Below are positions 15,123 through 21,855 of a DNA stretch of 22,247 bases, piece after piece; positions within the stretch are counted from its first letter, which is position 1, and every line of letters starts with the position of its first letter. The notes below the pieces were generated by a model. That model searched no databases. It was not told the origin of the DNA and was given only the letters and a program-made list of their open reading frames with translations. The stretch is from Treponema sp. UBA1233 (GTDB taxonomy: Bacteria > Spirochaetota > Spirochaetia > Treponematales > Treponemataceae): NCBI GenBank assembly GCA_002309305.1, contig DBWR01000070.1, positions 1 to 22,247 of the forward strand. The letters run 5' to 3'. Made by a program: the position numbers and the translations under genes.

Positions 15123-16349
15123 ATGAAAAACTGTATTAAATGGCTTTTTGCAGGCTTTGCGGCAATCTTTTTGTTCTCTTGTTCGACACAGGACGTTTCT
15201 GCCTCCCTTGAGGAGACGGAGATTTTTTCCCTTGAATACGGAAATTTTGAAGATGAATTGAATGTTTATGATTACACTCGAATCGGTGACATAAATCTTG
15301 ATCTCGCGATGTATGACGGTTTTTTCTACATTTCCAATGCGGAATCCAAGAAAGTCATGGAATTGAATTCCTATGGAGACCTGCTTACCCTCTACTATAA
15401 CGAAGAAGTCACTCCACGGCCTTCATTTGCAATAGATGATGCGACAGTAGAAAACGCCACAAGAAAGGCAATCGAATATCCGTTCAACAAATTGAGTAAG
15501 ATTGCAGTTGACGGACGAAAATACCTTTATGCGGTGGACACCCTGCCCGAAGAACGCCAGGAAATGAATGAAACTGAAACCCAGGTTTTGAGCCAGATCG
15601 TACTGCGCTTTGACGGCGAAGGCAATTTTGTTGACTATCTTGGCCAGCAGGGTCCCGGTGGAACTCCATTCCCCTATGTAAGGAACATTTACGTCACAAA
15701 GTCCAATGAGCTTGTCGTTGTCTGTCAGAACAACTCAGGTTTTGTAGTATACTGGTTTTCCATGAGCGGCTACCTTCTGTTTACAGTGCCCGTAACTACC
15801 GATGTAGTGCCGAATCCATACGATGAAGCCCAGACCGTTTATATAGAAATTGAAAATGCCATTCCAGACTCAAATGACCGCCTTCTGTACATAAATGTCA
15901 ATTATTATGTTGAGCGCATAGATGAATCCAGCCGCATGCAGTCCGGAATTGAATATGACTCAAGCCAGATACAGGTCCTTAACGTTGAAACGGGAAGCTA
16001 TGCAAAACCTCTTTCCCTGCTGCCCTATGAGGAAGAAAACGTGAGCGACTTTTCCAGCACAACATACAAGATACCATACGATTTCCTGGGTGTAACGGAA
16101 TCTGGATGGCTGTTCTTTATCCTTAGCACCGAAAAGGGCTTTGTAATCCAGATGGTTCAGTCAAACGGCCAGAAAATCCTTACCGGAAAACTGGATATGG
16201 ACCACAGCAAAATCCTCTATTACACATTTGCCCTGGACAAAGGGGGAATACTCTCAGTTCTTAAGGTTTTGCCCGAAAAGGCTGTCATAAGCTGGTGGAG
16301 GACTGATTATCTCCTGCAGTCCGTACTTTCAAACAATAACGTCAAATAG
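15123..16349 (+). CDS. Conserved spirochaetal-type lipoprotein, beta-propeller-like
   Basis: The product is 408 residues from ATG 15123. A longer frame opens at TTG 15084, but that codon is the -35 of the promoter and the extension would spoil the signal peptide. The signal peptide MKNCIKWLFAGFAAIFLFSC ends in a lipobox with lipidation at Cys20. The mature protein contains repeated strand-rich units such as LDLAMYDGFFYISNAESKK, KIAVDGRKYLYAVD, QIVLRFDGEGNFVDYLG and LVVVCQNNSGFVVYWFS, which look like NHL or six-bladed-propeller repeats. It recalls a spirochaete family that I believe is catalogued as LIC_12708, though I cannot confirm that. It heads a cluster of five same-strand genes. A membrane-associated sensing or scaffold role is possible but unproven. 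Confidence 0.8.
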   Translation: MKNCIKWLFAGFAAIFLFSCSTQDVSASLEETEIFSLEYGNFEDELNVYDYTRIGDINLDLAMYDGFFYISNAESKKVMELNSYGDLLTLYYNEEVTPRPSFAIDDATVENATRKAIEYPFNKLSKIAVDGRKYLYAVDTLPEERQEMNETETQVLSQIVLRFDGEGNFVDYLGQQGPGGTPFPYVRNIYVTKSNELVVVCQNNSGFVVYWFSMSGYLLFTVPVTTDVVPNPYDEAQTVYIEIENAIPDSNDRLLYINVNYYVERIDESSRMQSGIEYDSSQIQVLNVETGSYAKPLSLLPYEEENVSDFSSTTYKIPYDFLGVTESGWLFFILSTEKGFVIQMVQSNGQKILTGKLDMDHSKILYYTFALDKGGILSVLKVLPEKAVISWWRTDYLLQSVLSNNNVK

Positions 16350-16361
16350 GCGGGAGGATCT

Positions 16362-16976
16362 ATGGCTTTTGGCGAAGACATGATTGACGGTTATCCTGAC
16401 GGCGAGGAACCGATAGTTTTCCACCACAAAAACGGCGAATTCAGGGAGCTGGAAAGGAAACAGTGGAGGGACTTGGCTACAGGTCAAAACCAGCCAAAAA
16501 CGGGCTTGTTCAGGGTTCTTGTAAGCACAAAGATGAACCGCATGATCTTTATTGTCATGGTGATGTGCTTTGGCCTTGTCTTTGTCCTGAACCTGCTGAT
16601 GAACAAGCCGAACGAGGCAACCGTAAACGGAGTGTACTGCAACCTTTCTGCATTATCAATCAATGAAACGCTTTATGTAACCACCGAATGCAGGATTTCC
16701 TCAAAGTCAAAGGCATACAGAAGGAATTCAAAACCCAGGGAAGTCAGCATTAGGGCTGTAGCGGTCAATTCACAGAATAACGAATTTTACATAGGTGATG
16801 ACCTTGTGGAAGTGAATGAGCCAAATACGGCAATACCCTCAAACTTGGAATATAAAAACACAGGTTTGGAAGGCATGGAAATAGAAAGCGTAAGGGTTAC
16901 TGTTGAATCAGGCGGGCAGAGTGAAGATATTACATGCAAGATAGACAACAAAAACAAGGTAAAGAAAATCAAGTGA
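16362..16976 (+). CDS. Single-pass membrane protein of unknown function
   Basis: The product has 204 residues, starting at ATG 16362 with GGGAGG (16352-16357) 4 bases upstream and 12 bases after the preceding stop. An acidic then basic cytoplasmic N-terminus of about 60 residues (FGEDMIDGYPDGEEPIVFHH at the start) is followed by one hydrophobic segment (MIFIVMVMCFGLVFVLNLLM, about 64-83). The rest is a predicted extracytoplasmic domain of about 120 residues rich in beta strands, with VNGVYCNLSALSINETLYVT and a single Cys further on in ITCKID. No known family is recognised. It lies in the operon between the propeller lipoprotein and another membrane protein, so the products may form one envelope complex, which is inference from position. 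Confidence 0.75.
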   Translation: MAFGEDMIDGYPDGEEPIVFHHKNGEFRELERKQWRDLATGQNQPKTGLFRVLVSTKMNRMIFIVMVMCFGLVFVLNLLMNKPNEATVNGVYCNLSALSINETLYVTTECRISSKSKAYRRNSKPREVSIRAVAVNSQNNEFYIGDDLVEVNEPNTAIPSNLEYKNTGLEGMEIESVRVTVESGGQSEDITCKIDNKNKVKKIK

Positions 16977-17061
16977 CCGTAAGGTATGGAAAGGTTTGTT
17001 CCGATAATGATTAAAGGGTTCTGTCCGAAATCAAGGGGGCGGAACGCGAGGGGAATCAAAC

Positions 17062-17547
17062 ATGGAACAGTTTTATTGTCTTTCTGTCGTCATGAACGTG
17101 ATGGCGGCTCTTATCCTGATGTATGGAATTGATTTTACAAGGGAAAATGCAGGTAACCTTCCTGAGACTGTTGAAAAAAAATCTTCAAGAAAAAGTACCA
17201 GAACCACAGTCAAAGAAAAAAAAGAACTTAGCATAGATTCCAACCTTCTTAACAAAAAGTCTTTCCGCCTGATTGTGGGAATTGCAGTTGTCGTTGTGGG
17301 GCTGATGAAAGTGCTTTCAGTATATGAGGGTATTCCGATAATCGGTGACCTGCTTCCTGCCGTTGCGGGGCTTGCCGGTGGTGCATCCATCCTGCTTGAA
17401 TATTATGTTACTTCTACAAGTTCTGATGATTTTGAACTGGCCGACAATGTAAAGGCTGTTTTTATAGATTCGCGCAAGTATATCGGAGTGCTTTGCCTTG
17501 TGGCGGCTGTGCTGCATTTTGTATTTCCGGGCGCGCTGCTTTTGTAG
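17062..17547 (+). CDS. Small polytopic membrane protein of unknown function
   Basis: The product has 161 residues with about four transmembrane segments: FYCLSVVMNVMAALILMYGI near the N-terminus, then a Lys/Arg-rich cytoplasmic loop (EKKSSRKSTRTTVKEKKEL), FRLIVGIAVVVVGLMKVLSV, LLPAVAGLAGGASILLEYY and a C-terminal IGVLCLVAAVLHFVFPGALL. The purine-rich GAGGGG (17049-17054) is upstream of ATG 17062. The 85-base gap before it holds no gene or clear promoter. The order N-terminal helix, charged loop and three-helix bundle resembles small treponemal conserved proteins, but I cannot assign a function. The Nudix gene follows after 9 bases. Confidence 0.75.
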   Translation: MEQFYCLSVVMNVMAALILMYGIDFTRENAGNLPETVEKKSSRKSTRTTVKEKKELSIDSNLLNKKSFRLIVGIAVVVVGLMKVLSVYEGIPIIGDLLPAVAGLAGGASILLEYYVTSTSSDDFELADNVKAVFIDSRKYIGVLCLVAAVLHFVFPGALLL

Positions 17548-17556
17548 GGGTTTGAC

Positions 17557-17967
17557 ATGTCCAAGGTTTCAATTGCAGGAATTGCACATGACGGAAGGAA
17601 TGTCCTCATTGCCCACAGGAATCCTACGGGTCAGATGGGCGGTCGTTGGGAATTTCCCGGCGGTAAGGTCGATGGAGATGAAAGTGACGGAGAAGCCCTG
17701 ACAAGGGAGTTCAGGGAAGAGTTTGGAATAGACGTGATACCCGGACAGCAGGTTGCCACCGCATTCTTTTATCATAACGGAGAAAAAGTGGACTTGCATG
17801 CATATTCGATTCAAGTTCCTCACAAGGGTGACGAAACTCCCTATGTACTTAGCGAGCATACCGAATACAAGTGGGTGGACATAGATTCAATTGAAGGACT
17901 GGATTTTGTAGACAGTGACAGGCTCATTTATCCGTCCGTGCGTTCCTTTATCCTGAATGGAGATTAA
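17557..17967 (+). CDS. Nudix hydrolase, MutT-like
   Basis: The product has 136 residues with a complete Nudix box: G(x5)E(x7)REFREEFGI, spanning roughly residues 29-52 from GGRWEFPGGKVDGDE. The E, R and EE metal-binding residues are all present. GGRWEFPGGK is the arrangement of MutT/8-oxo-dGTP diphosphatase-like members, which clear oxidised nucleotides such as 8-oxo-dGTP by hydrolysis to the monophosphate. The C-terminal EHTEYKWVDIDSIEGLDFVDSD also fits this subgroup. AGGGG (17546-17550), overlapping the previous stop codon, precedes ATG 17557 by 6 bases, showing tight coupling to the upstream membrane protein. Substrates of Nudix enzymes cannot be fixed from sequence, so mutT-like is a family statement only. 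Confidence 0.88.
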   Translation: MSKVSIAGIAHDGRNVLIAHRNPTGQMGGRWEFPGGKVDGDESDGEALTREFREEFGIDVIPGQQVATAFFYHNGEKVDLHAYSIQVPHKGDETPYVLSEHTEYKWVDIDSIEGLDFVDSDRLIYPSVRSFILNGD

Positions 17968-17971
17968 CGAA

Positions 17972-18355
17972 ATGAATTTTATACGAAAAGCTTTTGCAGT
18001 ATTTCTTTCAATGGCATTCATCTGTATGTTTGCTTCATGTTCCAAGAATAAGGGAATAGATGATGCAAGCCTCAACCAGGATTATCTTGTTCCTGGCGTA
18101 CAGTGGGCTGTTGTCCAGGACCCCTACGTGGCGTTCAAGGAAAACCCCGGATTTGATGAAAATGTAGTCTCTCATGCACGTCGCGGGGAAGTCTTTGAGG
18201 TTCTGGGTAAGACAAACATTACTTCAGGTCGTGGCGCGTCAAAAAGAAACGACACTTGGTATAAGTTTGAACCCGGCTGGCTTGAGGCAAATGTCGTCAT
18301 GATTTACAACAACAAGCTCAAGGCCGATAGAGAGGCAAACCTCCTTAAGGATTAA
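17972..18355 (+). CDS. Small lipoprotein with SH3-like domain
   Basis: I choose ATG 17972, with GGAG (17959-17962) 9 bases upstream inside the end of the Nudix gene, over the overlapping ATG 17957, which has no ribosome-binding site and adds five polar residues before the signal peptide. The product is 127 residues. Its signal peptide MNFIRKAFAVFLSMAFICMF ends in a FASC lipobox with lipidation at Cys23. The mature part (about 40-115) contains QWAVVQDPYVAFKENPG, RRGEVFEVLGKTNI and NDTWYKFEPGWLEANVVMIY, the strand order of a bacterial SH3 domain of the kind that binds cell-wall peptides. It is the last gene of the cluster and faces hisS across 14 bases, with no terminator visible between them. 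Confidence 0.78.
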   Translation: MNFIRKAFAVFLSMAFICMFASCSKNKGIDDASLNQDYLVPGVQWAVVQDPYVAFKENPGFDENVVSHARRGEVFEVLGKTNITSGRGASKRNDTWYKFEPGWLEANVVMIYNNKLKADREANLLKD

Positions 18356-18369
18356 CAGAAATCAGAGTT

Positions 18370-19677
18370 TTATTTTTCCGAAAGAATTTTTTCAGCAGCA
18401 TCTTCCTGCGTTATATCCTGAAACTGTTCCCTTGTCTTAAGGTTCTTTAGGGTGCATTTACCTGAGTCTGACTGTTCCCTGCTCATGAGGATTCCCCATT
18501 TCATGCCCTTGCTTTCCGTAACCGCATACTGCCTGTTCATCTTAAGCGTGTCCGGGAAAACTTCAACTGAAATTCCCTTTGCCCTTAGTTTTGAGCCCAG
18601 TGCCTGATACTGAATCGAAAGGTCTTCTTCCGTATTGAAAATCTCCGCATCCAGATATGAGCCTTTTTCCGTGGTAAGACCAAGTTCCGTAAGGCCTGCG
18701 ATAAGACGGTCAAGACCTATGCTCGCACCAACTCCGGGAACCTTGTCCTTCATGTAGAGGCTTGCAAGATTGTCGTATCTTCCACCGGAACATACTGAAC
18801 CCACGGATGGAAGGTCATCAAGGAATGTTTCGTATACAACTCCGGTGTAATAGTCAAGTCCGCGTGTAATTGACGGATCCAGAATGTATGTATCCTGAAT
18901 GCCGGAAGCCTTCATCATCTGGTAGAGGTCGCCCATGCGTTTTGTATCTTCAGCTTCTCCGCCCGCAAGTTCTGTTATGTGCGAGAGGGTTTCGGTAAAC
19001 GTCGGTTTTGCCTGAATGTAGTCAAGGATTTTTTCAGCCGCATCCTGTGAGCCTGTGGTCTCTTTAAGTTCCTCAAGTACTTTTTCCTGTCCTATCTTTG
19101 CAAGCTTGTCAACAGTACGCAGTATGTCTTCTGATTTGTCCGCCTGATTCAGTTTTGCAAGAAAGCGGTTGAAGATTCCCCTGTGGTTTACGTGAATGTG
19201 GATTTTTTCCACACCGATTGCCTTAAGCGCGCTCTTCATGAGTGCAAGGATTTCAAAGTCGGCAGATGCGGAGTCTGATCCTACAGTGTCAAAGTCACAC
19301 TGGACGAATTCCCTGTAGCGTCCTGCCTGTGGCTTTTCTCCACGCCATACCTTTGATATGTGGTAGCGCTTGAACGGGAAATAGAGTTCTTCGCGGTGTT
19401 CTGCAACATAACGTGCGAATGGAACCGTAAGGTCAAACCTCATGGCAACATCGCGGTGGCCGTTGTCTTCAAATCTAAAAACCTGCTTTTCCGTCTCACC
19501 GTTGCTCTTGCGCAAAAGAATCTCGGAATATTCAAGAACGGGAGTGTCAATCGGAACAAAGCCGTATGAACGGTATGTGGCTGTGAGCTTTTCAATTAAA
19601 TCAGTGCGTAGAATTTCATCCTTTGGAAGAAAATCACGAAAGCCTTTTAAAATCTTTGGTTGAATCAGAGTTTCCAT
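18370..19677 (-). CDS. hisS: Histidyl-tRNA synthetase
   Basis: This class II synthetase charges tRNA-His. The 435-residue length is usual. Present are the N-terminal KGFRDFLPKD block, motif 2 around WRGEKPQAGRYREFVQCDFD, the histidine-binding RGLDYYTGVVYE and a C-terminal anticodon-binding domain (about 335-435, with ISVEVFPDTLKMNRQY). It is a real synthetase rather than HisZ because the catalytic and anticodon regions are intact. ATG 19677 has no Shine-Dalgarno sequence. A TTGAAT-17-TATTAT promoter ends 6 bases before it, so the mRNA probably begins at or next to the A of the ATG. It is divergent from coaX and shares promoter DNA with it. Confidence 0.96.
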   Translation of the reverse strand: METLIQPKILKGFRDFLPKDEILRTDLIEKLTATYRSYGFVPIDTPVLEYSEILLRKSNGETEKQVFRFEDNGHRDVAMRFDLTVPFARYVAEHREELYFPFKRYHISKVWRGEKPQAGRYREFVQCDFDTVGSDSASADFEILALMKSALKAIGVEKIHIHVNHRGIFNRFLAKLNQADKSEDILRTVDKLAKIGQEKVLEELKETTGSQDAAEKILDYIQAKPTFTETLSHITELAGGEAEDTKRMGDLYQMMKASGIQDTYILDPSITRGLDYYTGVVYETFLDDLPSVGSVCSGGRYDNLASLYMKDKVPGVGASIGLDRLIAGLTELGLTTEKGSYLDAEIFNTEEDLSIQYQALGSKLRAKGISVEVFPDTLKMNRQYAVTESKGMKWGILMSREQSDSGKCTLKNLKTREQFQDITQEDAAEKILSEK

Positions 19678-19688
19678 ATCGCTATAAT
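19660..19688 (+). promoter_or_regulatory. coaX promoter
   Basis: TTGAAT (19660-19665) and a perfect TATAAT (19683-19688) are 17 bases apart on the plus strand. The -35 lies inside the first codons of hisS. A transcript would start near 19695, about 45 bases before the coaX ATG. A second TATAAT overlaps at 19688-19693. The -10 shares five bases with the hisS -10 on the other strand. Confidence 0.65.
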
Positions 19689-19712
19689 ATAATCATTCAT
19701 CATTAAATTCAA
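19684..19712 (-). promoter_or_regulatory. hisS promoter, leaderless arrangement
   Basis: On the minus strand TTGAAT (19712-19707) and TATTAT (19689-19684) are 17 bases apart. Six bases, AGCGAT, separate the -10 from ATG 19677, placing the expected transcription start at or beside the first codon. Confidence 0.6.
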
Positions 19713-19738
19713 GACAGGGGTTTTGACAGGAGACTATC

Positions 19739-20539
19739 ATGCTATTGGCGATTGACATAGGAAATACGAATGTTGTGGCTTCAATTTTTGACGGGGATGA
19801 TATTAAGGGGCAGTGGAGGATTGCGTCTGACGTAAAGCGCACTGGAGATGAATATACCTCGGTCCTGCTTACCCTCCTGCGTGATGCCTCAATAAAACCG
19901 GACCTTATTGAAAAATCCATAATCAGTTCCGTTGTTCCGGATTTGACGGGACCTTTCATAACAGTTGCCCAGCACCTCTGCAACAGGAAACCCTATGTAA
20001 TTACTTCCGCCCTTGCTTTTTCAGGACAGCTACCGGTCTCTCTTCCTGCAGGTTCAACCCATGAGCTTGGAACGGACCTCCTCTGCAATGCGGTCGGAGC
20101 ATGGAACCTTTTTGGCGGTGGACCCAACATTGTTGTTGATTTTGGTACTGCCTGCACTTTGACCGTAACCGACAGTCATGGGGTGATTCAGGGAATTACG
20201 ATTTCACCAGGTCTCCGTACGGCCATTCATGCCCTTGCTTCCAATACGGCACAGCTTCCGGTGGTTCCCCTTGTGGCTCCTCCATCATCACTTGGCAATA
20301 CCACAAAAGAGGCGATTCAGGCTGGTGTAGTTCTTGGATATAAGGGGCTTGTGGAATATCTTGTTTCCCAGACAAAAAAAGACCTGCATGAACGTACAGA
20401 CGATGATCCCGAATCAGTTCATGTGGTTGCAACAGGCGGCTTGAATTCCGTGCTCAAACCGCTGACCGATGCATTTCAGGTTGTGGACAAGGAGCTTACG
20501 TTAAAGGGCTTGAAGGCTATTTCTGATCTTGTTCAGTGA
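19739..20539 (+). CDS. coaX: Type III pantothenate kinase
   Basis: This enzyme performs the first step of coenzyme A synthesis, phosphorylating pantothenate with ATP. Type III enzymes need a monovalent cation and are not inhibited by CoA. The 266-residue length is typical. Motif 1 is LLAIDIGNTNVVASIFDGD at 2-20. GTDLLCNAVGAW at 111-122 carries the catalytic Asp (Asp113). VDFGTACTLT at 133-142 is the second phosphate motif, and GITISPGLRTAIHALASNTA at 152-171 completes the set. ATG 19739 has AGGAG (19728-19732) 6 bases upstream. The stop lies 3 bases from the stop of the convergent neuB-like gene, leaving no room for a separate terminator. Confidence 0.95.
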   Translation: MLLAIDIGNTNVVASIFDGDDIKGQWRIASDVKRTGDEYTSVLLTLLRDASIKPDLIEKSIISSVVPDLTGPFITVAQHLCNRKPYVITSALAFSGQLPVSLPAGSTHELGTDLLCNAVGAWNLFGGGPNIVVDFGTACTLTVTDSHGVIQGITISPGLRTAIHALASNTAQLPVVPLVAPPSSLGNTTKEAIQAGVVLGYKGLVEYLVSQTKKDLHERTDDDPESVHVVATGGLNSVLKPLTDAFQVVDKELTLKGLKAISDLVQ

Positions 20540-20542
20540 GTC

Positions 20543-21727
20543 TCAGTTGAATTTCATGAAATCCTGGAATTGAACTCCGTCTCCCGCATTTACGTCATGG
20601 GTTAGGACTGCCCCCTGGATCATGTCAAGGTAATCGGGTGCGATTCCAGGCGAAAGGACCTTTTCCGTCCTCAATACCCTTATGTCTCCGCTTTTGACTG
20701 CATCTCCCTTTTCCATTTCCCTTACGTAGTGCAGGGACCTGTTTGTGCGTCCGTAGTTGGCCCTCTCACTCTCCGCAAGAACCTTGATTCCGCTTCCCAG
20801 GACTGCGTTTACCTTTTCTTCGCCATATTGCTCGCCAAGCTGCCTTATTGTCTGTGTCAGGGCTGGATTCTGCAATTGAATGGAACCTCCAGCCTCCATG
20901 TCCCTCTGGTAGCGGTTGTACAGCGCGTCGGTCTGCCTTAATGCCGAACACATCTGGGTAAATTCTTCTTCTTCCAGTGCCACAGGGTCATCAAGTCCGT
21001 CCGTCTTTTTGCTCAGGGTTATGTGCTTTTCCACCATGATGCCGCCCATTGCGGAAGACAATACCGGAACAAGTACAGGATCAAGTGAATGGTCGCTTAT
21101 GCCTGTGGGGATTCCGAATATCCTGGAGAGTGTTTCAACAGCCCGCACATTGTATTCGTTTTCCGGAGCCGGATAAGATGTTATGCAGTGGAGGAGCGTC
21201 AGTGGAGGAAGACCGTTTTCTTTGGGAAGAGAAGTTCCGTCACCGTCTTTATTACCCGTCAGTATTTCAATGGCTTTTTCCAAATCACCCAGCTTTGACA
21301 CCCCGCTTGAAAGGATGATGGGGATTTTACCGTAGTAGGATGCACATTCTCGCAGGAGGGGGATATGGTTTACCTCTGGGGATGCGATTTTTATTGCGTC
21401 AGGATGAATGTCACAGAGCTCGTGCAGTGATTTTATGCCGAAAGGGGAGCATGCGAAAAGAAGGCCGTTTTTATGCGTGTATTCAAGGCACTCCCTGAAA
21501 AAGGACGGTTCAACCTCTAGCTCACGGAACCTGTCGTATAATCGTATTGAGCCGCCCGGAAGGTTAACAAAACCTGTGTCGGGATGAAGTATTTCGTCAG
21601 CGTAAACCCACTGGAATTTTATGATGTGGGCCCCCGATCTCTTGGCCTCGTCAATCAGCCTAAAAGCCTTGTCCAGATTTCCCGAATGGGCAGTTCCGAT
21701 TTCCGCAATTACATAAGTCTTTTTCAT
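20543..21727 (-). CDS. NeuB-family sialic-acid-type synthase with SAF domain, divergent
   Basis: NeuB-family enzymes condense phosphoenolpyruvate with a hexosamine to make nine-carbon acids such as N-acetylneuraminate, legionaminate or pseudaminate. The 394-residue protein has the NeuB TIM barrel, with metal-ligand His213 in TGISDHSLDP and His235 in VEKHITL, and a C-terminal SAF domain (about 328-392: RSLHYVREMEKGDAVKSGDI onward). Some usual motifs are changed: EIGTAHSG (residues 9-16) replaces the common EIGxNHNG, and GLDDPVALE stands where GPDH-type motifs are normal. The substrate is therefore open. No cytidylyltransferase, epimerase or glycosyltransferase is nearby. ATG 21727 lacks a Shine-Dalgarno site and sits 6 bases after an extended -10, TGCTAGAAT. 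A role in flagellin or surface glycan synthesis is a reasonable guess for a treponeme. Confidence 0.85.
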   Translation of the reverse strand: MKKTYVIAEIGTAHSGNLDKAFRLIDEAKRSGAHIIKFQWVYADEILHPDTGFVNLPGGSIRLYDRFRELEVEPSFFRECLEYTHKNGLLFACSPFGIKSLHELCDIHPDAIKIASPEVNHIPLLRECASYYGKIPIILSSGVSKLGDLEKAIEILTGNKDGDGTSLPKENGLPPLTLLHCITSYPAPENEYNVRAVETLSRIFGIPTGISDHSLDPVLVPVLSSAMGGIMVEKHITLSKKTDGLDDPVALEEEEFTQMCSALRQTDALYNRYQRDMEAGGSIQLQNPALTQTIRQLGEQYGEEKVNAVLGSGIKVLAESERANYGRTNRSLHYVREMEKGDAVKSGDIRVLRTEKVLSPGIAPDYLDMIQGAVLTHDVNAGDGVQFQDFMKFN

Positions 21728-21733
21728 GTTTTC

Positions 21734-21742
21734 ATTCTAGCA
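21734..21742 (-). promoter_or_regulatory. Extended -10 promoter of the neuB-like gene
   Basis: On the minus strand TGCTAGAAT (21742-21734) fits an extended -10 (TGnTATAAT). The region 17 bases upstream is T-rich without a clear -35. Six bases separate it from ATG 21727, again implying a leaderless message. Confidence 0.5.
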
Positions 21743-21749
21743 CAAAGCG

Positions 21750-21790
21750 CAAAAAAAGAAAATGGAGGAAGTTTACTCTTATCCTCCTTC
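21750..21790 (-). other. Inverted repeat with T-run between neuB-like gene and aconitase
   Basis: GGAGGA (21764-21769) and TCCTCC (21782-21787) form a 6-bp stem with a 12-base loop, and GGAAG/CTTCC can form an alternative stem. On the minus strand a T-rich run follows (A-run at 21751-21757), as in a terminator. It lies between the two divergent promoters and could block antisense transcription into the neuB promoter, or be an operator. Confidence 0.35.
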
Positions 21791-21793
21791 CTA

Positions 21794-21822
21794 TTGAAAA
21801 AATGACGATAAAAGGCTAAAAT
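21794..21822 (+). promoter_or_regulatory. Aconitase promoter
   Basis: TTGAAA (21794-21799) and TAAAAT (21817-21822) are 17 bases apart. The transcript would start near 21829, about 27 bases before ATG 21856, with AGAGGA just upstream of the start. Confidence 0.65.
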
Positions 21823-21855
21823 AACGCATTCATTTTATTTAGAGAGGATAAAGAC

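Noticed and set aside
17957..17971. ATG start five codons upstream for the SH3 lipoprotein
   Set aside because: It has no ribosome-binding site; ATG 17972 has GGAG upstream and gives the expected signal peptide.
19693..19983. 96-codon open frame on the minus strand upstream of hisS
   Set aside because: It overlaps coaX in antisense and runs through the hisS promoter; no motif or ribosome-binding site supports it.
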